Assembly (NCBI RefSeq): GCF_003597395.2
Contig: NC_133769.1
Span: 42,798,778-42,862,777, forward strand
DNA length: 64,000 nt
Source: Chelonoidis abingdonii
Taxonomy: Eukaryota; Chordata; Testudines; Testudinidae
Direction of reading: 5' to 3'
A program made the translations under genes and the position numbers. The notes beneath the pieces were generated by a model, which did not search any database, was not told where the DNA came from, and saw nothing but the letters and a program-made list of their open reading frames with translations. The first letter of the stretch is position 1. Every line of letters begins with the position of its first letter. Shown here in pieces: positions 32,460-45,400 of this stretch.

Positions 32460-35400
32460 AGCACTTGTAGAACCCCTATTTCCAGCACCTATCACACTGA
32501 CTGTAAGATCCAGCCATGGGCTCGTTTGTGCCTGGTTTCCATCACAAACTCTCTATTCTTTTTGTTCACAGCCTCCTCCTCCACTCATTTCCTTGGGCCT
32601 TTTAAGAAGTGCATGGAGAATCTACATGCAGTGTACAGCAACAAACCATTTTACTGGTCCTTCAAAATCTAGTTGCAATGCTGCATATTCTCGAGCACCA
32701 GCTAGTGGCATCTCACTTATTAACTACTTACTTTTATAGCCATAACTCACAGCCTCTCCCCAGGCTATTTACTCAACTCTCTTGACTGATTACTTCATTC
32801 TTGGTATTGTCCTACCACTCTTTTCTCCAGACTGACCCGGAAGCTTACCTTACAGACTGAGCTCACAGTCATATGGTTCCTGGTGACATGTCCCAGAATA
32901 TCCATGTTCAGGGTTGTGCAAAGACAGGAGTCCCACCTGGCCTGTTGCTTCCCTGCAAGGGTCAGTGTGCGCAACATAAGAATCCTGATCACATGTTCAG
33001 TTATTCTTATATGTCTGTTGTAATTTTTTGCCCTATCAGAATTGAAGTCTATGACATGCATGACATTTGAAAATGATGTGCTACAGTATTATTTTTTCAA
33101 GGGAAGAAGTTATATGTGTCTTTCATGATATATATCCCAGAGAACATAGGCACAGAAGAGCAAATAAAAGACCGTTTTTTGTCCTGTGAACAAATGCTAT
33201 GGTTTTGTTTATGGTTGTTAAGGGAGAAAATATGTTTTATGGCTAAGATGGTACTATATTTTTTCTGGCACAATCTAAGAAAAATGAAGATGTGAATAAA
33301 GATATGAATAAAAATGAAGATGTGATTTGTTTGATGATAAATTATAAAACTACTGTCCCTGATTTTGAATAATGTTTGAATTTTCATAAGATAACATGAC
33401 AGCTCTATATATTTGACTTCTCTTTCATTTGTGAGTTTCATCTATTATATGTTGGTGAGTAGCATTTAATGTAATTATGATGAAGGCCTTTTCACTTTTT
33501 GTACATTCAATTCTATAATGACTGCATTAATTATTCTTATTCTTATTATTGTACAATTCCTCTTGTCTATCTCTAGATCTACTTCTCAATGGTACCTTTG
33601 GGTCTCTCTCTCTTCTGAATCTCACTTTCGGTTTAAAACAGAGCTGGCCAAATAGTGGGATACATTATTCACATCCATATTGGTGAAACCTCAGCCATTG
33701 TTTGATCTGATTATGTTCTATTTTAGTCACTTTTTCTAGAATGTTAGTATAAATGGGTTTTGTTCACGCAACTGTTTGGGGAATTTTGTTTATGCCTAAA
33801 TAGGTTTTTGTGTGTGAATTTGTGCATTCATGTAGAAATACCCATGTCTGAGTTATATACTGTCAACTGACCCTCTTAATATATGCATTACTTGACAGAA
33901 GAAAAGGAAATGTCTGCTAGTCAGCCAAATAGCCTCTATTTTTCTGTCTCCATCAGTCAGGATGAAATGTAGGTCTTTTAAAATCTGGGATGGGATCCAC
34001 CTATGCCAGGCAGCTAAATATATACTTTTCACTGAGCTAAAGATGACAGTCAAATATTTAAAATTTCCTTACATCTCGGAGGCTTGCTTAACTCTGGCTC
34101 TATTTCACATACCAGAGAGTCAATGCCCAGATGATTCCTTCAGGCATACTTCCTGTTTTTAAAAGGTTAGGTAATCCAAGAACTGAGCAGAAAGCATACC
34201 ATGTGACTTTGGTGACTAATCAGACAGCTTGGAGCTCACATTCTGAGTACAGACTTTTTGATAGATTCTTTGGTTGGTGCAGTTTATGAAAATCCATGCC
34301 TCAACTATATTCATTAAAAGAATTATCAACAAAAACATGTTTATAAAAGTTGTGAGATGTTCCTGAGCAATTAGTACACGGGGGGAGGAAAAAAGCCAAA
34401 TCCAAGTAATAAATTGTTTGTCGCAAGTAAAGTAACCAGCTAAGGTTAATAATTAATTTATGAGCGAAAGTTTTCTAAGTTTTCATTTTTCCTTTCTCTT
34501 GTTTTGTTGCTCTGTACTTCTTAGTTGCTATATCCAGTTCACCTTACCGTAGCAGACAGACACTCTGTCTAATCTACGTTACACTCTGATTTAAACACCA
34601 GCTAATTATGAGCCATAGGAATCAGAATGTGTTTCCCATCTCCTTGGTTATCACTTTCCACAACATCTTCGAAAAGCACTTATTATTAAGTATTTTAATG
34701 TGACTTGACATAAAAAAGAATTAAAGAAAATGTCTCTCTTTGCTAGGTACAGCTACAATCTAATTTGGATTGCAACTCGCTTTAAACAGTATTATTTCTG
34801 CAGTGCCGTAGCTGTACATTATGTTTATAGATAAATAAGAGTTTGTACTGTTCTGTGGTGCTTACAAGCTCAGGGTCTGCAAGTTTGTCCACAACTTCAA
34901 AATCTTGCAAGTTGTTTTACAAAGCAGACTCACATGCCTGCCCAGAGCCTTATTAAAATCCACGGAAGCCTGTCTGCATGGGATAACTCAAAGGACTAGA
35001 GCCTAAGATAGATAAGTGGCAGAACAAAGGTCCAACAAAAGGAAGCGCACAGAGGAAGGATGGATGCATAACAGCAGAGCAATAGGAAATATAAATTGCA
35101 GAACCAATGGGAAAGAAGAGCAGGAATAAAATATCAATTTATTGACAATAATGATAGAGATCATGAAGATCAGCCACAGCATTCACTGCAGACATCAACC
35201 TTGTATTCTTATTAATATCATAAGATGATATGAAAAAATTGATATGAATGAATGGTACTTTTACAGAGCTCGGAAAAGGAGAAATGAACAGCAAAAACGA
35301 AGCGAGGAAAGAGGAAGCAGCAGCAGCAGTACTGAAAAAGGCACAGCTGTTTAAGACAAGGAGGTGAACAACTGCACCTAAGGGGGTACATTGAGTAGTC

Positions 35401-35918
35401 TCATATCATCAACCATACATTTTTACACAGAAAGTGCATGACAGTGAATGGTTTCAATAGTGTGGTTATAAAAGAAACTAACCAATAATGGAAATCAACT
35501 TGATTTGAAAAGAAAGAAACCCAGACTTTCCAAAGAGTGAGTGGACTACTGGGCTTCTTTCAACCATGGCCAGCAATTTGAAAAATCAAATTAGAGCTTG
35601 AAAATTAATCATATTAAACAATTAACAATATTAAATAATTAACAATAAGTATGTGGCCAGCTTGCAGCTAATGTTCTTCAAATTCTCACACATAAGGCCT
35701 ATATCAACACAAATGGAAATGATACTAATTGTGATATGTTAGTCATCAAATATAGAATAATCTGTTAGTTTTTTCCTGAAGAGATGGGCTCTTGCCAAGT
35801 AATTTTTTCTGTCTCCCTTTTCCAAGTACTGAAATTACATCAGACCACACCTGAGATGTCCTGGGGAATGGATCTGTCCAAGAAAGTAATCATTTTGTCC
35901 TACTGAAGATCTGCGGGA
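32460..35918. other. Long stretch of single-copy DNA
   Basis: No transposon or gene is recognised over 3.4 kb. Local features are ATG/AAT-rich simple sequence at 33280-33325 and CAG repeats at 35318-35332 ('agcagcagcagcag'). Confidence 0.4.
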
Positions 35919-35919
35919 G

Positions 35920-35983
35920 AAATCCTAGTTCCATTCCCGTCAATGATAACAGTCCTATTGACTCCAGTGGAGCCAGGATTACA
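35920..35983. repeat. Short imperfect palindrome
   Basis: The half 'aaatcctagttccattcccg' pairs with 'ctccagtggagccaggattac'. The centre has 'gtcaatgataacagtcctattgac'. About 60 bp in all. Confidence 0.55.
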
Positions 35984-38900
35984 CTCCATGCCATCCAGAT
36001 TATAAATAAAACCAGATTGTTTTCATTTCCACAGACCCTTCAGAATATCTCGTTTACAAGCACAATATTATTATTCTCCAGGATGTCCCTAGTAAAATTG
36101 TCTCCATAAATATTTGTACCTCCTTATATTTAAAACAAATAACATTTTCTGAGTGGATAAATGTTACGTTAAATGGAAGAGTCCTTAAATGATACCGCTG
36201 AGTATCAGATTCCCGAACTGTTGAACTAAAATCCAGGTGAATGCTGAAATTCAGACTACAGTTGCATTTCCTGTATATATCTAATAATGCAGATTTGATT
36301 GATTTGTAATAAATGTCAGGGAAGACTGGATCCGCCTGAAACAATGGTGTTCTAATGAGTATCAAAATATGAACTGAATGGAATCAATGGGAATTGCATG
36401 CATGTATCTGCAGGCAGAGAAGATGCATCATTTATCAATAAGCTCTAGGTAATTAAAAATAAACATCCTTCCTGTGTCAATGTTGGTGCACATGGCAGAA
36501 CACAGTCTCTTCCATTCCACTCTGTCATTTGCTGCTGCTTCCACTTGCTCTATGGTAATGAGATCAACTATCGTGCCCTTCTTTCTAAGGATTCTTCTTG
36601 TTTCCTCACACCACTTGGTTTCCACTTCACAGCTTCATGTGGGAGTCTGTGTGTTGGTATCTGAGTATTTGCATCAAATACGTTCAGTGCTTCCTTCTGA
36701 TTTTGGTGCTGGTTGGTGACCTCAAATCTCTTCATTTGTGATTATGTCTTTTCCAAACAAATACTGTATCAAAAGAGATCTTGTGAGAAAAAACCTTTAA
36801 TTTCTTACACAATCAGAATATTATGGACATATTCCTACACTCAAATAGTCTAGATACAGGGAGTTTTCCAGTTATATCTGCGAAACATGTTATATGATGA
36901 TGATTGGACAACAATGTACTCAAGCATCCTTTGACTGGTAGAAATTTTAAGATAATTAAAAAATAATTTATGATGGTATTGATTACATTATAAAGTATAT
37001 CTATCAGAATGCCCTTGTTTTATGTTTTATGTTGGGGCATCGACTGAATCCCTAAAGATAAGAACTGGGAGTATAAAAGCTGTTTTAAGAGGAAAGTCAT
37101 AGCAAAACATTTTGACTAGAGAACGTTCAATACTCTCATAAAAGGTTAGATTGTGATACCCTTTCTCACATTGAGTAGACCCTTATTTCTTGAGTAGTCC
37201 AAATGAAAATTCAGCAACTACAATTTTAAAAGAAATCAAAAAGATCATGTTATGTTTATGTTATTTAAAAATATTATGGTTAACATGTATGTGTTTTATT
37301 TTTAATTCTCTTGCACTGTTTTATTTCTGAAATAAATATACATTAGAATGCATGTAAGTGTTGGGAGAAGTCTAGAGGAATTAATTGCCTGTTGAAATTA
37401 AATAAACAAGAAATGTCTGTAGCAACATCTGGTAGAAGCAGAGATTATGTCAGATAGTGCTAACTAAGGTCAATATTATCTTACATGACAGAGATGTTGT
37501 TGCTGTATTCTAATTGTTTGCAAGATTTGCTCTGTTTAAGAGGCTCTTTTGGTTTATTTGTTCAGTTTTTTGCTAGTCTGTGCTTTCTACTGGATCAGAA
37601 AAATGCTTGTTTAATTGCTGAAATTTCCAAAATACATTATATTCCTTACCCGTCCTATTTTTATTCCATATGTGATAAACTAAGTACTTGAAGAAGAACT
37701 GTGAGACCCCCAAGTTCACCCACTGTTCATCGACAACTCAATCTTTCAGTGGGATTGGAATTAAGTCCCTTGGGTTTTTTTTTTCCAGTTAAAAGGAATA
37801 CTAATTTCAGAGAGCTATAGATGGAATATAATGTGAAATAGAACTTTACTTTCATTCCTAACATTTTAGTGCAGTTTGAGAACACGCAACTGTCGGTGTT
37901 ACCTTCAGAAGATCCAGTTATAAATTAAAATGGTGATTCTTTAGCCAACTGCTATACAATGAATGATAGAATTCAAGGTGTCAGATTTCAGAAGGAGTCC
38001 TAGGATCACCACCTCTGCAGCAAGCTAAAAGAATTCTTCACCATTGCCACAAACTTATCTCACTTTGAGCCCAACTCTCATACCGAATTTAGATGCTTCA
38101 TGCCATTTCATTGGCTCCCTGAAGATTCCGTTCTGTAATGGAAATCTCCAGGGAACATAGAAAATAGTGCCTCTGTGCAGGCCCCTCATTGGCCCCTGGC
38201 ACAGGGAACATTCAAGGGAGAATGACCCGGGCATCAATCCTTATCAATCTCTGGCTACTAGATCAACCCCTTGGGGCTGTTGGCAGCTGACTATAAGTTA
38301 GTGCACTTCTGACGTTGATTTAAGGTAAGTCAGGGAGGTCCAGGCCTGGAGTAATGAAAAGGTAGCTAATAATCATCTGTATCATCCTCTCACACTTTAT
38401 CTATGTCAAGCATATCTCAGCTGAAGCTAAAGAACTAGCCTTTTGACATGAACTTCTGTGTGTGCCATGCTGACCTTATAAATTAATTGAAACAGTTGTA
38501 CATAACTTCCTGTTTGAACATATTTTCCATGCAATGGGATAAGTGTGATGTCTACATGGTAATGATAAGACAGTAATGTTCAGAGCAATGCATCACTTTG
38601 TCTGACTTTAAGTTTCCCCATAAAGATGAATTAGCTAAGTAGAGTGATTTGACTGCATCTACTTACATGATCATTAGCAGTGTGAGAAGTAGCTTTCTTT
38701 GAGTGTAGATTGCACTGACTGGTTGTTGCCTTTGTATCAGGAAAAGGAGAGCTGTTTCAGCACAGTCTGATTACCTCCTTTAAACCAATTTCCTTTATCC
38801 TGCTGCTGTATGGAACATTACAGTTAGTACCAGTGCCCACCTTTAGGGGTTGGCTCAAAAGGCATCTTCACATGTCAAGGTACGGAAAACCGGGTTTCAT

Positions 38901-39029
38901 CCACAAAGAGGGAACAGATTTTGCATAAGATCTTTTAACCTGAGATGTCAAAATGCAACGTGATATGCTGTGATCACATTTGATGAATGTTTGACACCAG
39001 GGACACAAGAGTCTTAAAAACATTCTTGG
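35984..39029. other. Single-copy DNA; one possible ancient LINE scrap
   Basis: Nothing definite is recognised. The minus frame at 36428-36625 reads 'VEAAANDRVEWKRLC', which has the A-x2-R-x2-W-R pattern at the end of some LINE polyproteins, but it is too short to call. Confidence 0.35.
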
Positions 39030-39112
39030 AAGCTCAAAAGCTTTTCTCCGTCACCAACAGAAGTTGGTCCAATAAAAGATATTACTTCACCAACCTTCTC
39101 TCTCAAAAAAAA
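39030..39112 (+). mobile_element. PLE 3' terminus (second subfamily)
   Basis: 'tggaagctcaaaagctt' is followed by 'caccaacagaagttggtcca' and 'ataaaagatattacttcacc'. This matches the terminus of the element at 23408-24150. Only about 80 bp of the element remain, an extreme 5' truncation. Confidence 0.7.
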
Positions 39113-41197
39113 TTAAACAAAAATATAGAAAAATTGTTTGTAATCCTTTCCCTTAATATACAGTATGAAGGACAGGTGAAAAGTAAAACACAAATGGAGA
39201 TGTGGATTTTTATTGTCCTGACTACATAATGCAAATATTTGTTCAAGATTTTAAAAAGTGTATATGTCTAATGTTAATTAAACTGATTGTGGAGTGTGAT
39301 CTCCTGACTACAATATGTAGGAATATAAAAAAATCATTGTCATAATTAAAGATGGGAAAACTGGGTCGGGATTTAGAATAGAACTCAGAACATTATAGTA
39401 GCAATAGGCCTGAACAAAAACTTTGACCCCAAACACCTGCAGACTCGGGGGTGTTCAAAATCTGGACGCAGGCCAAGGTCTGAATTTTTTGACTTGAACC
39501 ATCTACTCCTCTTAGGTTTCAGTGTCATTTGGCTTTGGCAAAATATGAGCATTTTATATATTTATTTCACGGATAGTCTTACAAGAATAAATGTCGCTGG
39601 AGAATCTTTATAATATGCACAGGACAGGCAACTGTTTACTTAGAAACATATTTTAAATTTAGTCATCCTGTTAAGAGAAAATTTTTTTATGAATCTTGGA
39701 AAATTGTGCATACTCCCAAATCCCATCAGGTTCTCTCCTGCCTATAAATATTATTATTAAGCTTGGAATGATTAGATTTTTATTTGTACATGTCAATAAG
39801 CGTTGATTTCACCATACACACACTAACCAACAAAAAATATTCCCATCAGTAATAACTGAAGTTTATGGATAGGTAAAGTAAATAAAATTCTGCTTGAAAA
39901 CTTATTAGAGTTTGATTTAAGGATATTTACTTTGTATATTTTGACATAACGTTGACAATTTGTGTTTCAACAGTTATAGAGCTTTAACCTCATGAATCTC
40001 AATGTCTACTATCAAATGTCTGACTTCCCCTATAATTTCCCACAACTGTGAAAATTTAAATCAATAGAAATCTAAAAAATGCGTTAAATAAATACGGATA
40101 TTTTCTGTCAAAAATATAAAAAAATAAAAATGGAATTCTTCCAAGCCTGATTATTACTTGTATAAAGCCTTATCAAAAGCCTCATTCACTTCAGTGGGAC
40201 TCTTTCCTTTGAACTCAGTGGACTTTGCCTAGGGTCCATAATGCTAATTCCGTCAATGAAGCACATCTTGGATTAATTTTGATGGCAAAGGCTGAATTGC
40301 CTACATCTGACTTTTTAATAATTAGAGGTGGTCACACTGCATTCTTTGAATCTACAAGTCTAGAAATATTGATTATTTTCCTCACAACTGGTTTGTGATT
40401 CAGTCCTGTTCAGTGTGAATGCATTCATTGGTGGTAAGTAGTGGGTGAATAGTTTGGTTGAATAATTTTCAGACTATGGATTGCTTTGTGACCTGTTTGC
40501 AAATAGGCCACTAGTCATTATTTGTTATATTGTTCCCACTTTTGAGGAATTGTTCTTGCTCCCTAGCTGCACAGATGAACTTTTTAAACTGGATAATAAT
40601 AAACAGCAAATGATGAATAAAGATAGAAAAAAATCATTCACTTCCTGTATAAAGTTGCATAGCTTCCAGCAATCATAATTAGTTTCATGTGTACCAGCAC
40701 ACCCCTGAATATTCAATAATAATTGACAGTGTGAATCTCCTGAATGGCAACAAATTTAATTTGAGTTGTTTATCCTGGAATGTCTGGAATTTTCATTGTC
40801 TGATCTATTATTTCATATTTTTCATTAATTTTCTTAAAATTTATTCTCAGAAATTAGCATTTTTTACATTCATCATAAATGGATCCTCCGTTTCCCCCGT
40901 GACTCTCTCTTTTGGTTATGCTTATCTTCTCGCCCACCCGCTCCATAACTTCACTGTTTTATCTCATTGTGGCAGTTATGATAATGTATATCAATGGGCT
41001 CTGACTGAGGGCATGTAACATGCAACAATCATGTTATGTGAATTTGTTGGGTGCAATTTTGCCTTCAGTTAAGCATCTCCTGTAGCTATCACCTGTTATT
41101 GGCTTTTTTTTGTATACTCAAAAATCAGCTTAAATCTTTGGAGGAGATTAATGCCCTGATTGTCTACAAGGGGAAGAAACTATTGCATCAAATTTCC
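39113..41197. other. Single-copy AT-rich DNA with one palindrome
   Basis: No gene or transposon is recognised apart from the palindrome at 40165-40236. Confidence 0.4.
40165..40236. repeat. Short imperfect palindrome
   Basis: The halves 'aagccttatcaaaagcctc' and 'gactttgcctagggtcc' surround 'attcacttcagtgggactc' and 'gaactcagtgg'. This is the same style as the block at 6467-6537. Confidence 0.45.
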
Positions 41198-41209
41198 TAT
41201 TTGATTAAT

Positions 41210-41405
41210 AAAAGCAGCAAAGAATCCTGTGGCACCTTATAAACTAACAGATGTTTTGGAGCATGAGCTTTCGTGGGTGAATACCCACTTCGTTGGATGC
41301 ATGACACCCACGAAAGCTCATGCTCCAAAATATCTGTTAGTCTATAAGGTGCCCTGGATTCTTTGCTGCTTTTACAGATCCAGACTAACACAGCTACCCC
41401 TCTGA
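41210..41405. mobile_element. Foldback Penelope-like element copy
   Basis: The perfect 12-bp duplication TATTTGATTAAT at 41198-41209 and 41406-41417 defines a 196-bp insertion. The left arm is minus orientation and starts inside the terminus ('aaaagcagcaaagaatcc'). The right arm is plus orientation and ends with the complete terminus 'gactaacacagctacccctctga'. The apex is near 41303. The arms are about 90 percent complementary, so transcripts would fold into a long hairpin. Confidence 0.85.
41259..41296 (-). ncRNA. Hammerhead ribozyme-like core, mutated
   Basis: On the minus strand: CCAACGA in place of CTGACGA (complement of 41290-41296), an intact helix II GTGGGTATTCACCCAC, GAAA, the minimal helix III AGC-TCAT-GCT, then C. 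Helices II and III are perfect but two of the invariant core bases are changed, so the copy should be inactive. Confidence 0.45.
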
Positions 41406-41417
41406 TATTTGATTAAT

Positions 41418-42827
41418 GCATCCTTACTCTATCTTTCACAAAGATCTCTCAAGACAGCAGCAAATGTTGTTGATGCTATAACTCCTGGTTTTATTCAATT
41501 GAGCAAACAATAAAATATGTGTGTGGTTCCTAGCTACCAGTATAAAAGCAAGACTGCTGAAGAAAAATGCACTTCAGTGACCTGCATGTCCGAGCAAAAA
41601 TTGAAATAGACAGAAAGAATGAATAAATGTTATCCTTCGCAATCAAGGTCTGAAAACACAGGTGATCTTCCAAAACATTATTTTGTGCCAAAACACATTA
41701 GAAATAACACAGAAAAGCCAAATAAATACCATCTCTTGGCACCAAGGGGAGCTTTAAACTTTGATTACAATGGTCAATTTTCTGTGTATTGGCCCATATG
41801 TCAGTGCCTTATATTCCACATGAGCTCTATGAACTCAGCCAATCCATTCTGATAAATGGCTGTGCACAGAAGACACTCACTATGTATAGGTGTCATCAAA
41901 TGATTCATCTGTGTCATCTCACCCAGCATTTCACTTCCATTTTATTTCCTATCAGCTAGTTTGTTGTGTTTGCTCCTTGGTGAAGTGTGATGCCTGAGTG
42001 TCAGAATTTCTTTTTCCTCCTTTTGCAGTTTAGTACTCAGGTTGCTTATATCTTTACAAAGTATGGCTGTAGCTGAAATGAGAAATTTTGATGATTCATT
42101 AATAGAAGACAAAGGTAAAGTTGTATTTGGAAATCAACAAGTTTCCTAATGTAATATATAACAATATTTTCAACTAATTAGAATGAACTGAACTCATTAA
42201 TAAAGAATGATCTTGCCAAAAGCAGGATATTCATGAAAAAGTGACTAGCAGTATTACTTTATTACTGACATCCACTGCTGATATACTTTTTTGCCACTAA
42301 ATAAGCAAACTCTAAATACTTACCTGGCCAAATTTTACAAGCAGCCTCTAAACTTGTGAATGTAATACTTCACGTCTGCAGCTATTCACACCAATCGTTT
42401 TGCCTGTCCAAAACCTTTTGTGCACCGTCTACATTTGTTTACTCAAACTGTGCTGTTGGATTTTGTGTGGGCAAATGCAGTGTACATACTTAAATCAATG
42501 TTTTTTGCACATGCAAACACTTGAATATGAAAAGTTATGTCTGCCTCCTGGCAATGCTGGGTATGTTTTTCATGACTTGGTACTTAACAGATATAAATAC
42601 ACCAGTGCAACTTTAAAAGTAATTTCAATTGTGTCATCAAATAACAATTTCTTTTGAGCTGTAGAATACATTTTTATCTGTTTTTGAGATTCTTTAATTT
42701 GGATGATTGCATTTTGGAATCCAGAATAACTCACGCTGAAATAAACAACCCATACTAATTGGCAAAAAATGAGTTAATTAATATAAGGTGATGAGAGGGA
42801 AAGTCATATAGGAGGAGAAAATGTATC
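41418..42827. other. Single-copy DNA, no feature seen
   Basis: Nothing is recognised. Confidence 0.4.
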
Positions 42828-43085
42828 TATAGGTTAGAACATCATACTGGAATCTAGACTTCTACATTCTATTTCTGGCTCTGCCAACAACTCAGTGGTA
42901 AAAACTGGGGAAGTAATTTACCATTTCTGTACCTCAGTGTATCCAACCATAAAATGGGTATAATAGTATCTACATCACAGGGAAAAGCAGGACTTAATGT
43001 TTGTAAAATCCCTTTGGGATGAAAGGTTATATATGAGTACGAAGTATGATTGATATCTAGTAGTAATAATAAATTATAATGTCCA
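42828..43085 (+). mobile_element. MIR/CORE-SINE
   Basis: Ordered blocks: 'catactggaatctagacttc', 'ttctatttctggctctgcc', 'ctgtacctcagtgtatcc', 'ccataaaatgggtataatag' and 'aaaatccctttgggatgaaagg', ending in an ATAATAATAA-like tail. Full length but strongly diverged. Confidence 0.8.
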
Positions 43086-43559
43086 AGAGACCAAGTGGTG
43101 GCAACTCATGACAACTTTCAAAGAATATAAATTAAATATGCCACTTCTCACCTGGAAATCAAGGAAGTTCGGTTACAATATTATTGTAAAACAGATTATT
43201 TGATCTTTCATGTGTATATAATTAATGTCTAGCCTGTTTGCATATTCTATTATCTAAGTTCAGTGTTTGTTCTGTAATTAATTAGAAGTTTATCCAAAAT
43301 GGCAATGAGGGTCTGAACCAAATGATTAAATTAACTTTCTGTTAACAAGAAAGGAAATTAAGAAAAACTAATTATTTTAATCCAAATGGTGTCATATTTT
43401 GATGCAAGCAAGGTTATGTTATGGTATCTGAGCATCAGGTCAGGCAGTTACTAAAGAATGTGCCTTCAGGGGAACAGAAAGTAACAAATAAATAATCATC
43501 TCACCCTTATCCATATTTCAAGGTTTTGTTACTGGTGATATCTATCTTTAGCTGGAATA

Positions 43560-43637
43560 TAAGATGCCCTGACTAATGCCCATTGAGCTCAATAGAAAGA
43601 CTCCAATTGATCATAATGCATTTTGGATTAGATCTTA
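43560..43637. repeat. Short imperfect palindrome
   Basis: The halves 'taagatgccctgactaatgc' and 'gcattttggattagatctta' surround 'cattgagctcaatagaaag' and 'ctccaattgatc'. The ends TAAGAT/ATCTTA are exact inverse complements. Confidence 0.55.
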
Positions 43638-44560
43638 AATGTGTAAGCAACTTGGACCAGAATGTATCTGGTCCTTATGTTGGTGCGCAAGGGAGCAGGT
43701 GAAAGTAACATTTCTCCCTGCCTTGCATAGTCTGCAAAAGGACTTGTCACAATTGTACCCCTGCACTGAAGGAAATACATAGACTGCATCCTTCTTGCTT
43801 CCCTGAGGGTGTGAGATATCTCAAAGTAGGTGGGGGGGGGGGAGGTGAGGAGAATGTGAGGTCTGCCCAACCATGGATCAGTGGAGCTGATGAGTCATGT
43901 GGAGTGGAATAATCTGCTTCTTACGAATAGGTGCAAGGAAGAGTGTCCTGCTTTTGCAGGTCCAGGAGCACTGGGAAGGATTCTAGAAAATGGGTCCTAA
44001 TACTTCCCCTGTAACATTGTACTTCTGTACCATCTCTAATGCAAAGTTGTGTCTCATAGACACTGTGGAGTACTTTGTGTTTAAAAGCTGTTTATTTTCT
44101 TTGGGACAAATTCTGAGGCCCTTACTTAATTTTCACTCATTCTTATTCAGTCAAACTCTCACCGAAGTCAGTGCCAGCTTGCCTGAGTAAAAACTGAGTA
44201 ATACTTGAATAAAGTATTTAAAATTCTTGGCACACTAGATATGGGCCTGTGTGTTTTCCTGTGTTGAGAACCTCAGTAAGTGCACTTGTCTAGCAACAGA
44301 TTGACAATCACTGTTCAATATTGAGCACAGTCTGTATATCCACGAAAGAGCATTGTCCTAAATAAACCTTTACTGATGCTGATCAAAGAATGAGAACTGT
44401 GTATGTTTCATTGCTATGAGTTTGATAAGAGGTTGGAATTGTCAAATACAATTTCTGTGCATCTGGGGATGGCAGGATAATACAAGTATGTGAGTGCAAA
44501 TCCTGGCAGGAGAGCATGTTATACACAGAATGGAAAATGTCTTATGCAACAGTTACCCTT
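43638..44560. other. Single-copy DNA, no feature seen
   Basis: A poly-G run lies at 43831-43841. A possible weak palindrome lies near 44103-44205. Confidence 0.4.
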
Positions 44561-45059
44561 CTGCTAGCAAGATCTCCCACAATTATGTGGTGCTTGGTTG
44601 TTCCCCTCCTTTCTGCTGTTCTGGAAATGGTTCACATACTGGCCACATTCCCTTCTCCAGCTGCCCACCAGAAGAGCCATTCCATAGCTGTGCAGAAACT
44701 TTTTGAATATTATTGGTAATAATAACTTCAATCCCAATCAGTGAATTATGCAGTATAGGCTCTCCACTCCATAAACTATACACATACAAAAATAAACATT
44801 GTCCCTTGACTACTGAAGTCAGACCAAGAAAGCAGGATTGTGGGAGATGCTGCTAGCACAAAGGAAATTATTGTGTAAGAAATCTGCCATTCTATAGCCC
44901 ACTATTTCCTACAATTCTGTGATTTGTGGGAAGCAGCAAATAGTGAACTACAGGAAAGAAAAGTTTCACCTGAAATGAAAGTATATGTCTGAATGGCAAG
45001 TTTGGGACACCACATACACCATCTTCTTTCTGAACCCTCACAGATGATAGAAAGTCTAT

Positions 45060-45400
45060 CCTATAGTGCTTGATAAAGGTACTGATAGAAGACCATGTTG
45101 CTGTGCTGCAAACTTACTCAGTTGAATCTGCCTATGATGTTGCTAAAGCTCTTTTAAGTGGGCTTTGATTTCTTCAGGAATAGATCTACTTGCTGCCTTG
45201 TACGGCTCCACAATGCATAATTTAATCCATTTTGTCAGTAATAATTTGGATCCCTGAAGACCATGACACATTGGAGAAAAGGATCCTGATCTTCTTGTCA
45301 GTTCGGAGTGCTTGAGGTAGGTATTTAATGCACTGCATACATCCAGATTATGCTACAACTTTTCTGTAAACTGCTGAGTTTTTCAGATGAATATTCTGAG
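45060..45400 (-). pseudogene. DIRS tyrosine recombinase C-terminus remnant
   Basis: One minus-strand frame reads 'LDVCSALNTYLKHSELTRRS' (about 45345-45285), then 'KLLLTKWIKLCIVEPYKAAS' (45255-45195) and 'IPEEIKAHLKEL' (45190-45150). DIRS recombinases have LD-x-RRAL..YL, a W-I/L helix and the HSTRA box in these places. Here the box reads HLKEL, so the conserved Arg is lost. A cluster resembling the final Tyr helix follows with stops. It would have integrated circular cDNA; it is dead now. Confidence 0.65.

Noticed and set aside
36428..36625. Possible LINE polyprotein end (A-x2-R-x2-W-R pattern) on the minus strand
   Set aside because: The match is a short, common pattern over about 20 residues; not enough to name a family.
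43831..43841. Poly-G run as a quadruplex regulatory site
   Set aside because: A single run without the four spaced G tracts needed.
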